The notes below the pieces were generated by a model. The model was given only the letters and a program-made list of their open reading frames with translations, was not told where the DNA came from and did not search any database. A stretch of 64,000 nt of DNA from positions 1,054,001 through 1,118,000 of the forward strand of contig NZ_WNXC01000001.1 in assembly GCF_014172405.1 (NCBI RefSeq). Reading direction: 5' to 3'. The first letter of the stretch is position 1; each line of letters opens with the position of its first letter. This DNA comes from Pedobacter gandavensis. Its GTDB lineage: Bacteria > Bacteroidota > Bacteroidia > Sphingobacteriales > Sphingobacteriaceae. The translations under genes were made by a program, and so were the position numbers. This document shows, one piece after another, positions 17,651-26,732 of this stretch.

Positions 17651-19117
17651 TTATTTAACTGCGGTTTTTGAATCGGATTTCGGAACGGTATACAGAATGG
17701 CAATAATGGCCACAGCAACCATAAAAACATTAAACAATAAGGCGATCGCTGCTGCATACCTTACATTTACGTTATCCGTTCTTCCCAGCGCAATTTCTGC
17801 CATAGGTGAAATGCCTTTACTATGGCTAAGTCCATAAAAAATGGCGGCTGATATGGCTACACCAAAGGCAGCTCCAAGCGAGGAAGCCATTTTATAGATC
17901 CCGGATGCCGTACCGGCCTTACTATCCGGGATACTACTTAAAGCCGCATCCGTCGAAGGAGTGGCATAGAAACCCAGTCCTATCCCAAAAAAGGTGAAAC
18001 CGATAAATGCTGTAATGATGTATTCCTTAGCCAGGAGAAAGGTAAGACTCGTCAGCAGAATACCAAAACCAGTGATCAGGCAGCCCAGTAACATCGGTTT
18101 CCTTGGTCCTAATTTTTGAAGTAACTTTTCTCCTACCCTAATCGTACTCAAAATAGCCACCAAGTAACCCACAGTAATCAGTCCCGATTGCAAGGAAGAA
18201 AGACCCGCTTCCTCTTGTACCAATGTTAGAGAGACCAATAAGGTTCCTGCAGCACCATTGAGCAGAAAGTTAGACAATGTAGCTCCTGAGTACGTTTTAT
18301 TTTTAAAAAGCGAAAGGTCTACAAAGCCATTGCTACTTCTGCCATCAATGATAAAGAAAGCAATAGCTGAAATGATAAAAACTGCAACTCCAACTAATAT
18401 TGGCGAACTTAACCATCCCAGCCCTGAACCTTGTCCAATCACAATATTTAAAGCAAGCATGGCTATTATAAAGGCGATGAGGCCAGGCCAGTCAAAAGCT
18501 TTTTTTTCGGTACTGACCACTTTACTTTCCGGTGTACCCCGCAAGATCAAATAGCTGATGATCGCCACCACAATGGAGATGATAAAAATCCAGCGCCAGC
18601 CAATTGTAGAGGCGACAAATCCACCAAATAATGAGCATAGCCCAGAGCCACCCCAAGAACCAATAGACCAAAAGCTTAAAGCACGTTGCCTTTCTTTACC
18701 ATCAAAGTAAGTTTTCATCAAGGCTAAAGTTGCTGGCATAATACAGGCAGCCGAGAGTCCTTGAAAAATACGTCCTGCCAATAGAAACACAGCTGTTCCT
18801 GAGGGCGATACCACAATTAATAAGGAACCAATGATGCTGAGCAGCAGGCCAATGTTCGTGATCTTCAGCCTGCCTATCCGGTCCGCCAGTCCGCCGGCTA
18901 CCACGATAAATATTCCAGAAAACAAGGCGGTAATGCTAACAGCGATACTGTTGATGTTGTTACTGATGTTTAAATCCGCACTCATCGTGGGTGCAATGTT
19001 GAGTGTAGTTTGGGCAAATAGCCAAAAGGTGATGACCGCTAATACAATCCCTAAAATGAGTCTGTCTGTTCCACGATAATTCGTGGAGCTGACAGGTGTT
19101 TTTTCTGAAAATGTCAT
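17651..19117 (-). CDS. MFS drug exporter, DHA2 family, NorB-like
   Basis: A 488-residue transporter of the 14-helix DHA2 family. I start it at 19117 (MTFSEKTP) since the 32 residues further upstream do not resemble the family. The segments GIVLAVITFWLFAQ, IAVSITALFSGIF, GRIFQGLSAACIMPATLAL, WSIGSWGGSG and GLGFYATPSTDAA are strikingly like Staphylococcus aureus NorB, including motif C-like positions. It heads an operon with an M20 amidohydrolase and an RclA-like reductase. The closeness to a Firmicutes exporter may reflect horizontal transfer or simply a broad family; this was not computed. Confidence 0.86.
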   Translation of the reverse strand: MTFSEKTPVSSTNYRGTDRLILGIVLAVITFWLFAQTTLNIAPTMSADLNISNNINSIAVSITALFSGIFIVVAGGLADRIGRLKITNIGLLLSIIGSLLIVVSPSGTAVFLLAGRIFQGLSAACIMPATLALMKTYFDGKERQRALSFWSIGSWGGSGLCSLFGGFVASTIGWRWIFIISIVVAIISYLILRGTPESKVVSTEKKAFDWPGLIAFIIAMLALNIVIGQGSGLGWLSSPILVGVAVFIISAIAFFIIDGRSSNGFVDLSLFKNKTYSGATLSNFLLNGAAGTLLVSLTLVQEEAGLSSLQSGLITVGYLVAILSTIRVGEKLLQKLGPRKPMLLGCLITGFGILLTSLTFLLAKEYIITAFIGFTFFGIGLGFYATPSTDAALSSIPDSKAGTASGIYKMASSLGAAFGVAISAAIFYGLSHSKGISPMAEIALGRTDNVNVRYAAAIALLFNVFMVAVAIIAILYTVPKSDSKTAVK

Positions 19118-19264
19118 ACTCCTATTTTTACGATCAATCAAACGAGCTGCAATGGATTCAAAACAACCAAGGCGACTAATAGTTTTAAACAGACGTTTGG
19201 GAAAATGATACAATTGATGATTATGGTAAAATCTGGAGTTGATAAAGAATTGAAATTAAGGATT

Positions 19265-19301
19265 AAAAAACAGCCTCCAGGCTAAATTTAGCGAGGAGGC
19301 T
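19265..19301 (-). terminator. Terminator after second susD
   Basis: Minus-strand hairpin: AGCCTCC (19272-19278) pairs with GGAGGCT (19295-19301), with the inner palindrome GCTAAATTTAGC (19281-19292), followed by a T run (19265-19270). The first part of the sequence is nearly identical to the terminator at 26672-26707, which supports a duplication of the region. Confidence 0.88.
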
Positions 19302-19341
19302 TGAGTAGGCGTCATGAAATGAGTATTAGTCGTTTTATGGA

Positions 19342-20829
19342 TTAATATCCCGGGTTTTGTGTTAATCTAGGGTTTGCTATAATTTCTTTTGATGGAATTG
19401 GGAACAGTAATTTATTGGTGTTAATGGCACTTTTTTCAGGTGTTTTTGCCAATTCACTTATTGCTTTGCCTGTTCTTTTCAGGTCGAAAAAGCGGTGCCC
19501 CCATTCTGTAAAAAGTTCGGAACGGCGTTCCTGTGCAATGGCAACTAAAATACTGGACTGATCTGTCGCTAAACTATTACCCAAACCAGCGCGGTTTCTA
19601 ATTTTATTCAGATCTGCTAAAGCCAAATCTGTTTTATTTTGCATAGCCAATGCTTCTGCGCGTATTAAATACATTTCGGCCAATCTAATTACGATATAAC
19701 TCGTTCTTTCTTGCTCATCATTGGGATATTTATTTGAGAAGTAGTATTTTTTGCCATTATAGGGTGCATCCGTTGGACTTCCATTATAGTTTACCCAGGT
19801 TGTTTTACGCTGATCTCCGCTTTCGAAGGCATTCACTAAATTTTCATTCAAGTAAAAGAGCGGAACCAGGTATGGCTGAAATTCTGCATACGCAGAAGGA
19901 TCTAAAAAGATTTCCTGATCTGCTTCTGGTAGTAAATACAGTGATAAATAAGGGGCTAAATAAACAGTTTCATTCAACCGTCCTGTAAGAATGCTTCTAT
20001 TCACGTTTAATTCAAAAATGGTTTCCGTACTATTTTTCTCAAAAGTATTCGCTAAGGTACCTAAGCTAAATTGGCCACTGTTCATTACATTATTGGCATG
20101 TAAGGCCGCTTGTTCCCAATTTTTAGCATACAAATAGGTTCTGGCTAAAAGTGCTTCGGCGCTGAGTTGGTTGGCTTTTGATTTAACGGTGCTGCTTGCG
20201 GTACTTTGTGGAAATAATGCAATAGCCTCCGTTAGGTCTTTAATAATTTGTTCATAAACAGCTTGCTGTGAAACCCGTGTCAATTTTATAGTCTCACTAT
20301 ATTTACTACTTAAAGGCAATGGAATTTCTCCATAAAAATTGGTCAGATAAAAAAAGCCAAAGGCCCTGATAAACTTTGCCGATGCTTTCAATTCGTTTCT
20401 CTTCCCTGGCGTGAACTGAGCAGATGTTGAAGCTTGCTCTCCATCTAATATTGCATTTGCAGCATAAATAGTTTTATAAGCAGCTGTCCACAACACATTC
20501 TCAGATTGTGTATTTCCTATAAGTATGGAATTGGTAAAGAACTCATTTTCTTCGGAATAGTCAACAGGGTTACTGGGTACCAATTCATCCGATGCTAAGC
20601 CCCCATATATGCTTGCGCCACCAAAAGTTAAAAGAGGAGCTCCATCAGTACCAACCATTTGGCTATATAATCCGGCTAAAGTTTGGCTCGCCTGATCATC
20701 AGAATTAAAAATCTTAACACTGGTTACGGTGTCTATTGGTTCGTCTATATCCACCAGTTTTTTGCAAGCCACAGAAAATACCACTGCTAATAACAGCAGA
20801 CATTTGATATAACTAGTATTTAATTTCAT
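19342..20829 (-). CDS. SusD/RagB-family nutrient-binding lipoprotein (copy 2)
   Basis: A surface lipoprotein that caps the SusC-type receptor encoded just upstream. The start at 20829 (MKLNTS) is preferred to 20853 because it gives 495 residues, the same as copy 1 (29862-31349), and a similar gap from susC. The signal peptide ends in a lipobox Cys (FSVACKKLVDIDEP). SusD marks: SAKFIRAFGFFYLTNFYGEI, AEALLARTYLYAKNWEQA, RLAEMYLIRAEALA and ERRSELFTEWGHRFFDLKRT. The C-terminus LTQNPGY is the same as copy 1. A terminator follows. Confidence 0.94.
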   Translation of the reverse strand: MKLNTSYIKCLLLLAVVFSVACKKLVDIDEPIDTVTSVKIFNSDDQASQTLAGLYSQMVGTDGAPLLTFGGASIYGGLASDELVPSNPVDYSEENEFFTNSILIGNTQSENVLWTAAYKTIYAANAILDGEQASTSAQFTPGKRNELKASAKFIRAFGFFYLTNFYGEIPLPLSSKYSETIKLTRVSQQAVYEQIIKDLTEAIALFPQSTASSTVKSKANQLSAEALLARTYLYAKNWEQAALHANNVMNSGQFSLGTLANTFEKNSTETIFELNVNRSILTGRLNETVYLAPYLSLYLLPEADQEIFLDPSAYAEFQPYLVPLFYLNENLVNAFESGDQRKTTWVNYNGSPTDAPYNGKKYYFSNKYPNDEQERTSYIVIRLAEMYLIRAEALAMQNKTDLALADLNKIRNRAGLGNSLATDQSSILVAIAQERRSELFTEWGHRFFDLKRTGKAISELAKTPEKSAINTNKLLFPIPSKEIIANPRLTQNPGY

Positions 20830-20840
20830 AGTATATTTCT

Positions 20841-23800
20841 CTAAAAAGTACAATTTAAACCCATGGTAAAGACTCTTGTTGGTGGCATTCCAGTAGATTG
20901 TGTGGTTTCCGGATCCAATCCTGGATATTTGGTAATCACAAAAATATTTTGCCCGGTAACATTCACTGATAATGCAGTGATTCCTAAAAATCTGACTGCA
21001 TTGGCAGGCAAGCTATAAGCCAGTTGTATATTTTTTAGCCTGATAAAATCTCCATCTACAAAATTGGCGTCAGAGCTACCAAAATTGTCCCCTTCCGGAG
21101 TTTGTAAGTTTGTGAATTTGGCATAAAGTGCCTGATCGCCAGGTTGGCGCCAGGTATTTTCATATACGAATTTTGTTCTATTTCTATTACCGGCAGGGTT
21201 GCTGTTGAACGTTGTTTTGATTTTGCTGTAATAAAATTGAGTAGACAGACTCATATTTTTGAATCTGAAACTTTGGGTCATTCCACCAAAAAATTCAGGG
21301 GAGGTATTGATCGCTACACCCCGGTCATCTCCTAAGGTGCCGGCCGGAACATCGCCGCGATAGGATACTTTTCCATCTCCACCAAAATCATAATAAGTGT
21401 ACTCCCCTGTATTAGGGTCTACGCCTAAACTCTTGAACACATAACTGTTATTCAAGGATTGGCCAACTTTATAAAAATTGTAATATGGAGATTCTTCAAT
21501 ATTTTTGTAACCCACTAATTTGTTGTCGTTCTTAGAAAAATTGAAACTGCTGCTCCAACTGAAGTTTTTAGTGTTGAGGATTCGGGCTGAAAGCATGAAT
21601 TCAAATCCTTTATTTTCAACTTCAGCTGGAGAGTTCATTACAATTGTCTTGAAACCAGTATAGACGGGCGTTGGAAATTCTAACAACTGGTTGTTCGTAT
21701 AATCAGAATACCAGGCTAAATCTAAGTTCATGATATCTTTAAAGAAGGCTAAGCTTAAACCAATTTCTGTTTTTTTGTTTTGCTGCCATTTAAAATCGCT
21801 ATTGGGTTGTATCTGTGGGACAAGAGCATTGATTCCATCGTAGGGCCACAATTTACTGCCTAAATACTCGCTTCCATACTGTGTTAAATATTTATAATCG
21901 CCAACACCATCGCTCCCTAAAATTCCATAACTACCCCTTAATTTAATTAAGCTGATCGCCTTTGGAAGGTATTTTTGCACCCATTTTTCTTCAGATACAA
22001 TCCAGGCGGCACCAAAAGAACCAAAATTACCATAACGGTTATCCGTACCAAAACGGCTGCTTCCATCTCTTCTGGCATTTAAGTTTAAAATGTATTTATC
22101 TTCCAAGTTGTAATTTATCCTGGCAAAAATACCAGCGTATTTATAAGCTAAAACCGACTCCTTATTCACATAGGTGGTTGCCGCGTTAATGCTGGTTAAT
22201 TGTTCATCGGAATCGAAACCTGAAGCAGTTAACTGGTGGGAATTTGTGGCGTTGTTTTGGAAAGTTCCTCCTAGTAGTAGCGCTAATTTTCCTTTTCCAA
22301 TAAAACTATTGTAAGTTGCCTGAGGCTCTACTAAAAAGTTTTTAGCGCTCATGTTGTAGGTGGCAATGGTCGCTTTAGAATCTGGACTTAAGGCTACATT
22401 ATAGCTAGCAAGAGGTACAATGTATCTCGAATCTGAATGATTACTGTTATAACCAGCGTTTACCTTAAAATTAAAGTTATTAAAAAAGCTATAGCCAATA
22501 CTTATACTAGAATTTAAATAGTCGTTAGTGTTTTTTTTTGGTCTTTTTAAGGAGGTAAATGAATCCATTTCATTGGCCCATTCCCCAAAATTAAAGTCGC
22601 CTTTTGCATCAAAAATATCAGGCGCATTGGTTGGTGCTGTAGCGACATCTCCTACTGAAATACTATTATTTTCTGTTGAGCTATAACTCGCCATGAAATC
22701 TATTTTAAATCGCTGGTCTAAACTGTTGTGTGATAAAGAAGCATTAGCAGAAATACGCTGGTTTAGACCGCTGTATGTACTAATATCTTTAGTCCGGTTT
22801 ATTCCTGATGATAATCTAAAGGTAGTTTGCGCGTCTCCACCACTGAGGTTCGCATCAAAATTGGTCCATTTACCTAAGTTTCCGTAAGCCATCTCCTGCC
22901 AATCAGTATAGCTGTTTTGGTCATATTTTAATAATTCGGGTGCAGTTAGTGCGGTAGGTGTGGTGCCATCATTTTTGAAAGCCTGCCTGCGCATATCCAG
23001 GTACTGTTCGGTATTTAATAAGTCCCATTTTTTAATGATCATTTTAACGCCTTGCTGACCATTAATAGCAAAGGTTGTTTTGCCTGCTTTACCTTTTTTT
23101 GTCGTAATTAAAATGACGCCGTTTCCACCTCTACTTCCATAAATAGCTGTAGCATCTGCATCTTTTAATACTTCAATCGACTCGATATCACCCGGGTTAA
23201 TGTTATACAATGGACTATTACCATTTAGCCCGGCGGCGATCGTACTTTGCGTTTGTCCACCTGAATAATTAGGTACCGGGTTTAATATGGTTAGTGGCAC
23301 ACCATCAATAATGTATAATGGCTCTGAGCTAAAATTAGAATTAATTGATTTTCGGCCTCTTAATTCAATTTTTTTAAGGCCGGCATCCCGGCCATCTATA
23401 CTCGTAATTTCTAAACCAGGTACTGCACCTTGCAAAGCCATAATTGGGTTATCCAAGAGTTGCTTTCCAATATCGCTGGCAGTAACGCGGACAATGTTAC
23501 CTGTAGCCAATCGCTGTGTAGTTTTACCATAACCCTGGACTACGATCGCATCTAAGGCATTCGTAGTTTCCGCTAAATAAATTATAGATTGATAGTTATT
23601 TTTAACTGGAACCTCTTTATTAATATAACCAATATAACTACAGACCAAGGTGTCTGTTGGCAATACCCCTTTTAAAATAAAAACACCTTTATTGTCTGTA
23701 AATACTGCTTTTTTAGTTCTTTTAACCATGACGGTGGCGCCAATCAAGGGCGTACTGGTTTTTTCCATAAAAACATAACCCGTAACGTCCTTATCATTTA

Positions 23801-24251
23801 ACTGAAAATTCAGGTTTTCTTTCAGGCTTTCTAATAATGATTTTTCCTTAATGAGAACCGTATGTTCTTCGAGGCTATAGGTTAATTTTTGCCCTTTTAA
23901 ACATTGCTTTAAAGCCTCATTTATATCTGCATTTTTAATATTGATATTGAATGCTGCAGCTTTCTGAATTACTTTAGCATCAAATAGAAAGTCATAACCA
24001 GCTTGCTGACGAATTAACTTTAAAGCTTTTTCTAAGCTGATGTTGGTTTGGTTGATATTGATTTTCTGTGCAAAGCTGCTGGCACTGACCTGCAGCATGG
24101 CGATGAATACAATAAAAAAAATGAGTTGAATACGCCTGATAATCGTTCGTCTTAAGGCTGGACTGAGTTGGTTAGGCTTCATGTCCTGGTATGTATTCAA
24201 CTTCTGCATACCGGATTTTATCCCGCATGAGAAATTAGTACTAAATTTCAT
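20841..24251 (-). CDS. SusC/RagA-family TonB-dependent receptor with STN domain (copy 2)
   Basis: A 1136-residue outer-membrane receptor. In order: signal region (a second candidate start is Met24, MKPNQLSP), an STN domain (about 70-120, INQTNISLEKALKLIRQQ), a carboxypeptidase-like regulatory domain (about 155-225), a TonB plug with LYIIDGVPL and DATAIYGSRGGNGVILITTK, then the barrel ending VFTMGLNCTF. The STN domain normally signals to a FecR anti-sigma factor, yet the fecR gene expected upstream is reduced to a scar (24367-24427). It is clearly paralogous to 31363-34791. Substrate is probably an oligopeptide or glycan; unknown. Confidence 0.94.
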   Translation of the reverse strand: MKFSTNFSCGIKSGMQKLNTYQDMKPNQLSPALRRTIIRRIQLIFFIVFIAMLQVSASSFAQKININQTNISLEKALKLIRQQAGYDFLFDAKVIQKAAAFNINIKNADINEALKQCLKGQKLTYSLEEHTVLIKEKSLLESLKENLNFQLNDKDVTGYVFMEKTSTPLIGATVMVKRTKKAVFTDNKGVFILKGVLPTDTLVCSYIGYINKEVPVKNNYQSIIYLAETTNALDAIVVQGYGKTTQRLATGNIVRVTASDIGKQLLDNPIMALQGAVPGLEITSIDGRDAGLKKIELRGRKSINSNFSSEPLYIIDGVPLTILNPVPNYSGGQTQSTIAAGLNGNSPLYNINPGDIESIEVLKDADATAIYGSRGGNGVILITTKKGKAGKTTFAINGQQGVKMIIKKWDLLNTEQYLDMRRQAFKNDGTTPTALTAPELLKYDQNSYTDWQEMAYGNLGKWTNFDANLSGGDAQTTFRLSSGINRTKDISTYSGLNQRISANASLSHNSLDQRFKIDFMASYSSTENNSISVGDVATAPTNAPDIFDAKGDFNFGEWANEMDSFTSLKRPKKNTNDYLNSSISIGYSFFNNFNFKVNAGYNSNHSDSRYIVPLASYNVALSPDSKATIATYNMSAKNFLVEPQATYNSFIGKGKLALLLGGTFQNNATNSHQLTASGFDSDEQLTSINAATTYVNKESVLAYKYAGIFARINYNLEDKYILNLNARRDGSSRFGTDNRYGNFGSFGAAWIVSEEKWVQKYLPKAISLIKLRGSYGILGSDGVGDYKYLTQYGSEYLGSKLWPYDGINALVPQIQPNSDFKWQQNKKTEIGLSLAFFKDIMNLDLAWYSDYTNNQLLEFPTPVYTGFKTIVMNSPAEVENKGFEFMLSARILNTKNFSWSSSFNFSKNDNKLVGYKNIEESPYYNFYKVGQSLNNSYVFKSLGVDPNTGEYTYYDFGGDGKVSYRGDVPAGTLGDDRGVAINTSPEFFGGMTQSFRFKNMSLSTQFYYSKIKTTFNSNPAGNRNRTKFVYENTWRQPGDQALYAKFTNLQTPEGDNFGSSDANFVDGDFIRLKNIQLAYSLPANAVRFLGITALSVNVTGQNIFVITKYPGLDPETTQSTGMPPTRVFTMGLNCTF

Positions 24252-24314
24252 ACTTTTTGGTTGTTTGGTTTAATTGGTTGTTCGCATAAATATTAATCAG
24301 CAGGGTTAATCCAT

Positions 24315-24339
24315 TTCAGGAGTGTTAGCGCTTCCTGAA
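24315..24339 (-). other. Leader hairpin of susC copy 2
   Basis: An imperfect counterpart of the hairpin at 34865-34890: TTCAGGA (24315-24321) pairs with TCCTGAA (24333-24339). It is not followed by a T run, so it is unlikely to terminate transcription; an RNA-processing or stability role is inference. The 20-base stretch 24290-24299 and neighbours (GTTCGCATAAATATTAATCA) is also shared with copy 1. Confidence 0.45.
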
Positions 24340-24366
24340 TCATTTTAATTCCCCTGAGGTATTTAG

Positions 24367-24427
24367 TTACTTCATCATAATACCTCCTCCTTCCATTGAT
24401 TTTAAATAAGAAAATTTTTCTAAGCGT
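24367..24427 (-). pseudogene. Scar of a deleted fecR gene
   Basis: On the minus strand this 61-bp stretch begins with a degraded match to the first nine codons of fecR (ACGCTTAGAAAAATTTTCTT, start codon changed to ACG) and runs directly into a match to its last dozen codons, including AATGGAAGGAGG and ATGATGAAGTAA, now out of frame by one base. The non-coding sequence on both sides also matches that flanking the intact fecR (34919-36097). The most economical reading is a duplicated fecR-susC-susD unit in which nearly the whole fecR was deleted. The alignment was made by eye. Confidence 0.8.
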
Positions 24428-24443
24428 ATCAGTCTCATTTACA

Positions 24444-24480
24444 GTAAAGAGTTAAAAACTCAGGAAAAGGGGGTAATGGA
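24444..24480 (-). promoter_or_regulatory. Conserved element upstream of the fecR scar
   Basis: Matches 36141-36180, upstream of intact fecR, almost base for base (shared core CTCAGGAAAA then GGGGGTAATG on the plus strand, preceded by AAAGAGT). Retention in both copies while fecR itself decayed suggests a promoter or operator, perhaps recognised by the ECF sigma factor. That role is inference. Confidence 0.45.
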
Positions 24481-24489
24481 AATTATATT

Positions 24490-26649
24490 TTAATGATTAA
24501 AGCCATCCCCATTAATATTCATCAAAAAGCTCAATAAAACACTTCGTTTTGCTGGAGGAAAAATAGCTTCCCTGCGGCTTCCATCATAAGCATAACGGTA
24601 ACCATATACATTTTTTAAGCCCAGTATATTATTGACATTGAGGTTGAAGGCGGAGAACCCTTTTATCCATCCTGGAAGGTGCGTAATTCCGAGGCTTAAA
24701 TTGTGGTTATGCTGAGTTTTGTCGCCCATAAAAACCTTGTTTAAAGGGTTGTAATAACTCCTGCCACTACTAAACGTATAGGTTGCTGAAAATTGCCAAT
24801 GGACATCTGCTGTACCCCGCATCGCAACCAGGTTAAAGGTATGCTTCGGTGCAAATGATGGCCTTGCTGAAGTTTCAAAATCAAGGTAATCTCTTTTAGT
24901 ATCGAGGTAAGAATAGGAAACATAATACTCAGTTAGTTTAACACTTTGCTTATCTTTCCAGAACACCTCAAATCCTTTTGCATATCCTTTACCGTTATTA
25001 TTGAAATCATAAATCTCCAATGGCGGTCCGTAAGCCTGAAATCCAGAAAACACCGGCGTTTTAATCTTTACCAACTGCTGGTAATCTTTCAGATAAGCGG
25101 AGACTCTCAATATTCTGAACAGGATTTTCAATTCATATTCCAGCGCATATTGAATAGATTTTTCATAATCCAGTGAAGCGGTTTGTGTAAGGAAACTATC
25201 ATCAGGTTTTTGATAGTAAATACCATAGGAGGCGACAAGCTTATTTTTAAGGTCTGGCTGATAATATAAAGCCGTACGTGGTGCCAGATTCATCTTTTTA
25301 AGGTAGGAAGATGATTCCAGGCGGAGCCCTGATTTTAAGTTCAGTTGATCCGTAAAATAGAGTTCCGATTCTGCAAAACCAGCAGCAAGAACATCGCTAT
25401 ATTTCCTGGACATTCCGGCATAGCCTTCTCCCCTCGTGTTCTCAAATAACTCCCCCCCGATATTGAGCAGCGAACTCCCCCTGAACTTCCTCGTAAAGAA
25501 CAACTTTTGATGCCATACTTCATCATTTTGATGATATGCTTCGGCATTTACCTGCCCGGATTCCTGTGTTTTATTGTAGGAAACACCAGCAAACATTTTC
25601 CAGTCGCGACCAACAAAATCCTGATAATTCGAATTGAAATATAAATTCTTATTCCGGTTATAAAGCAGATCTGGACTGGCATAATTTGGATTATTGATTT
25701 TAAAGGAAAGTTTGGTGTCGCTATAATCTGTATATACCTTGAACATTCCTTTTGCCGAGGTTTTTAATTTATAATCCAGCGACAATTGTTTTTGTTCAGG
25801 ATCCTTTTCCCATAAAGTATATTGTGGGACGAGCGAATTGTAAGGCGAAAAATTGTAATAATTTCCGCCCAGTGTCAAAGAACTGTTTTTAAAGCGATGG
25901 GTATGTGCAGCACCTAATCCCAGACTAATTAGCGAAAATTCTGTCGATGATTTAGGAGCAAGGCCCCTGGTGTCCATGGTTAAAATAGAAGATAAAGCCT
26001 GCCCTGCACCAGCCCCGTAACCGTTGGTACTAAACGTGGTTTTGTCGAACAGGAAAGGCGAAAATCTACTTCTGTTCGCAAGATCGGGTAGCCTGCTGCC
26101 AAAAGCATTTTTCACGAGCATCCCGTCAAATAGCACTACGGTTTCTGCTGCTGTGCCCCCGCGCACAAAAAAACCAGTTTCATTTCCCGCAGGAGCAGCA
26201 CCGGGATAGGTTTGAAGCGCGGCGGTGACATCCGCAGCCGCTCCGGCAGTGAGCACCAAGGCGATTGGGCCAAGGGTATAATCGGGATTAACCTCAGTCA
26301 ACGTACGTTTATTCAAAATCTGAATTCCAGCAAGATTGTGGCTGTCTTCATGAAGTGTAAAATTGAAAAGAAGACTGTCTCCTTTGATCATCATCTGAAG
26401 ACTATCGGTCTGGTAACCAACCGCAGAAGCACGTATCAGCTGGTTCCCTGAAACATTGGCCGTAAAGCGAAACTGTCCATTGGCGTCAGTAGAAGTTCCT
26501 AATGCCAAATTTTTTAGCCTTATGCTCACCCCTGGCATGGGTAAACCGTCGGCAGACTGAACTTTTCCGGACAGCACCGTTTGTCCGTAATTAAAAAAAT
26601 GGCATAACATAAAGCCCAAAAACAGGGATATTTTCTTGTTCAGCATCAT
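24490..26649 (-). CDS. TonB-dependent receptor with carboxypeptidase-like N-domain
   Basis: A 719-residue outer-membrane receptor, shorter than SusC proteins and lacking STN. Signal peptide to about residue 22 (FNYGQ), a carboxypeptidase-regulatory-like domain (GKVQSADGLPMPGVSIRLKN, about 29-48), a plug with ETGFFVRGGTAAETVVLFDG, and a barrel of about 550 residues. No SusD partner adjoins. Its stop falls exactly where the sigma gene stop falls in the paralogous copy (36192), relative to the shared flanking sequence. It therefore replaced, or was inserted in place of, a sigma gene. It starts 22 bases after the terminator of the protease gene, so its promoter is unclear. Confidence 0.88.
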   Translation of the reverse strand: MMLNKKISLFLGFMLCHFFNYGQTVLSGKVQSADGLPMPGVSIRLKNLALGTSTDANGQFRFTANVSGNQLIRASAVGYQTDSLQMMIKGDSLLFNFTLHEDSHNLAGIQILNKRTLTEVNPDYTLGPIALVLTAGAAADVTAALQTYPGAAPAGNETGFFVRGGTAAETVVLFDGMLVKNAFGSRLPDLANRSRFSPFLFDKTTFSTNGYGAGAGQALSSILTMDTRGLAPKSSTEFSLISLGLGAAHTHRFKNSSLTLGGNYYNFSPYNSLVPQYTLWEKDPEQKQLSLDYKLKTSAKGMFKVYTDYSDTKLSFKINNPNYASPDLLYNRNKNLYFNSNYQDFVGRDWKMFAGVSYNKTQESGQVNAEAYHQNDEVWHQKLFFTRKFRGSSLLNIGGELFENTRGEGYAGMSRKYSDVLAAGFAESELYFTDQLNLKSGLRLESSSYLKKMNLAPRTALYYQPDLKNKLVASYGIYYQKPDDSFLTQTASLDYEKSIQYALEYELKILFRILRVSAYLKDYQQLVKIKTPVFSGFQAYGPPLEIYDFNNNGKGYAKGFEVFWKDKQSVKLTEYYVSYSYLDTKRDYLDFETSARPSFAPKHTFNLVAMRGTADVHWQFSATYTFSSGRSYYNPLNKVFMGDKTQHNHNLSLGITHLPGWIKGFSAFNLNVNNILGLKNVYGYRYAYDGSRREAIFPPAKRSVLLSFLMNINGDGFNH

Positions 26650-26671
26650 GAAAAATCAAAAATTTGGATTG

Positions 26672-26707
26672 AAAAACAGCCTCCAGGGTGTTGTACCAGG
26701 AGGCTGT
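26672..26707 (-). terminator. Terminator after the metalloprotease gene
   Basis: Minus-strand hairpin with ACAGCCTCC (26676-26684) paired to GGAGGCTGT (26699-26707) and a short T run (26672-26676). It separates the sigma/fecR/susCD/lipoprotein/protease transcript from the downstream TonB receptor. Related in sequence to 19265-19301. Confidence 0.85.
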
Positions 26708-26732
26708 AGCGTTGAAATTAAGCGCGTAGGAA

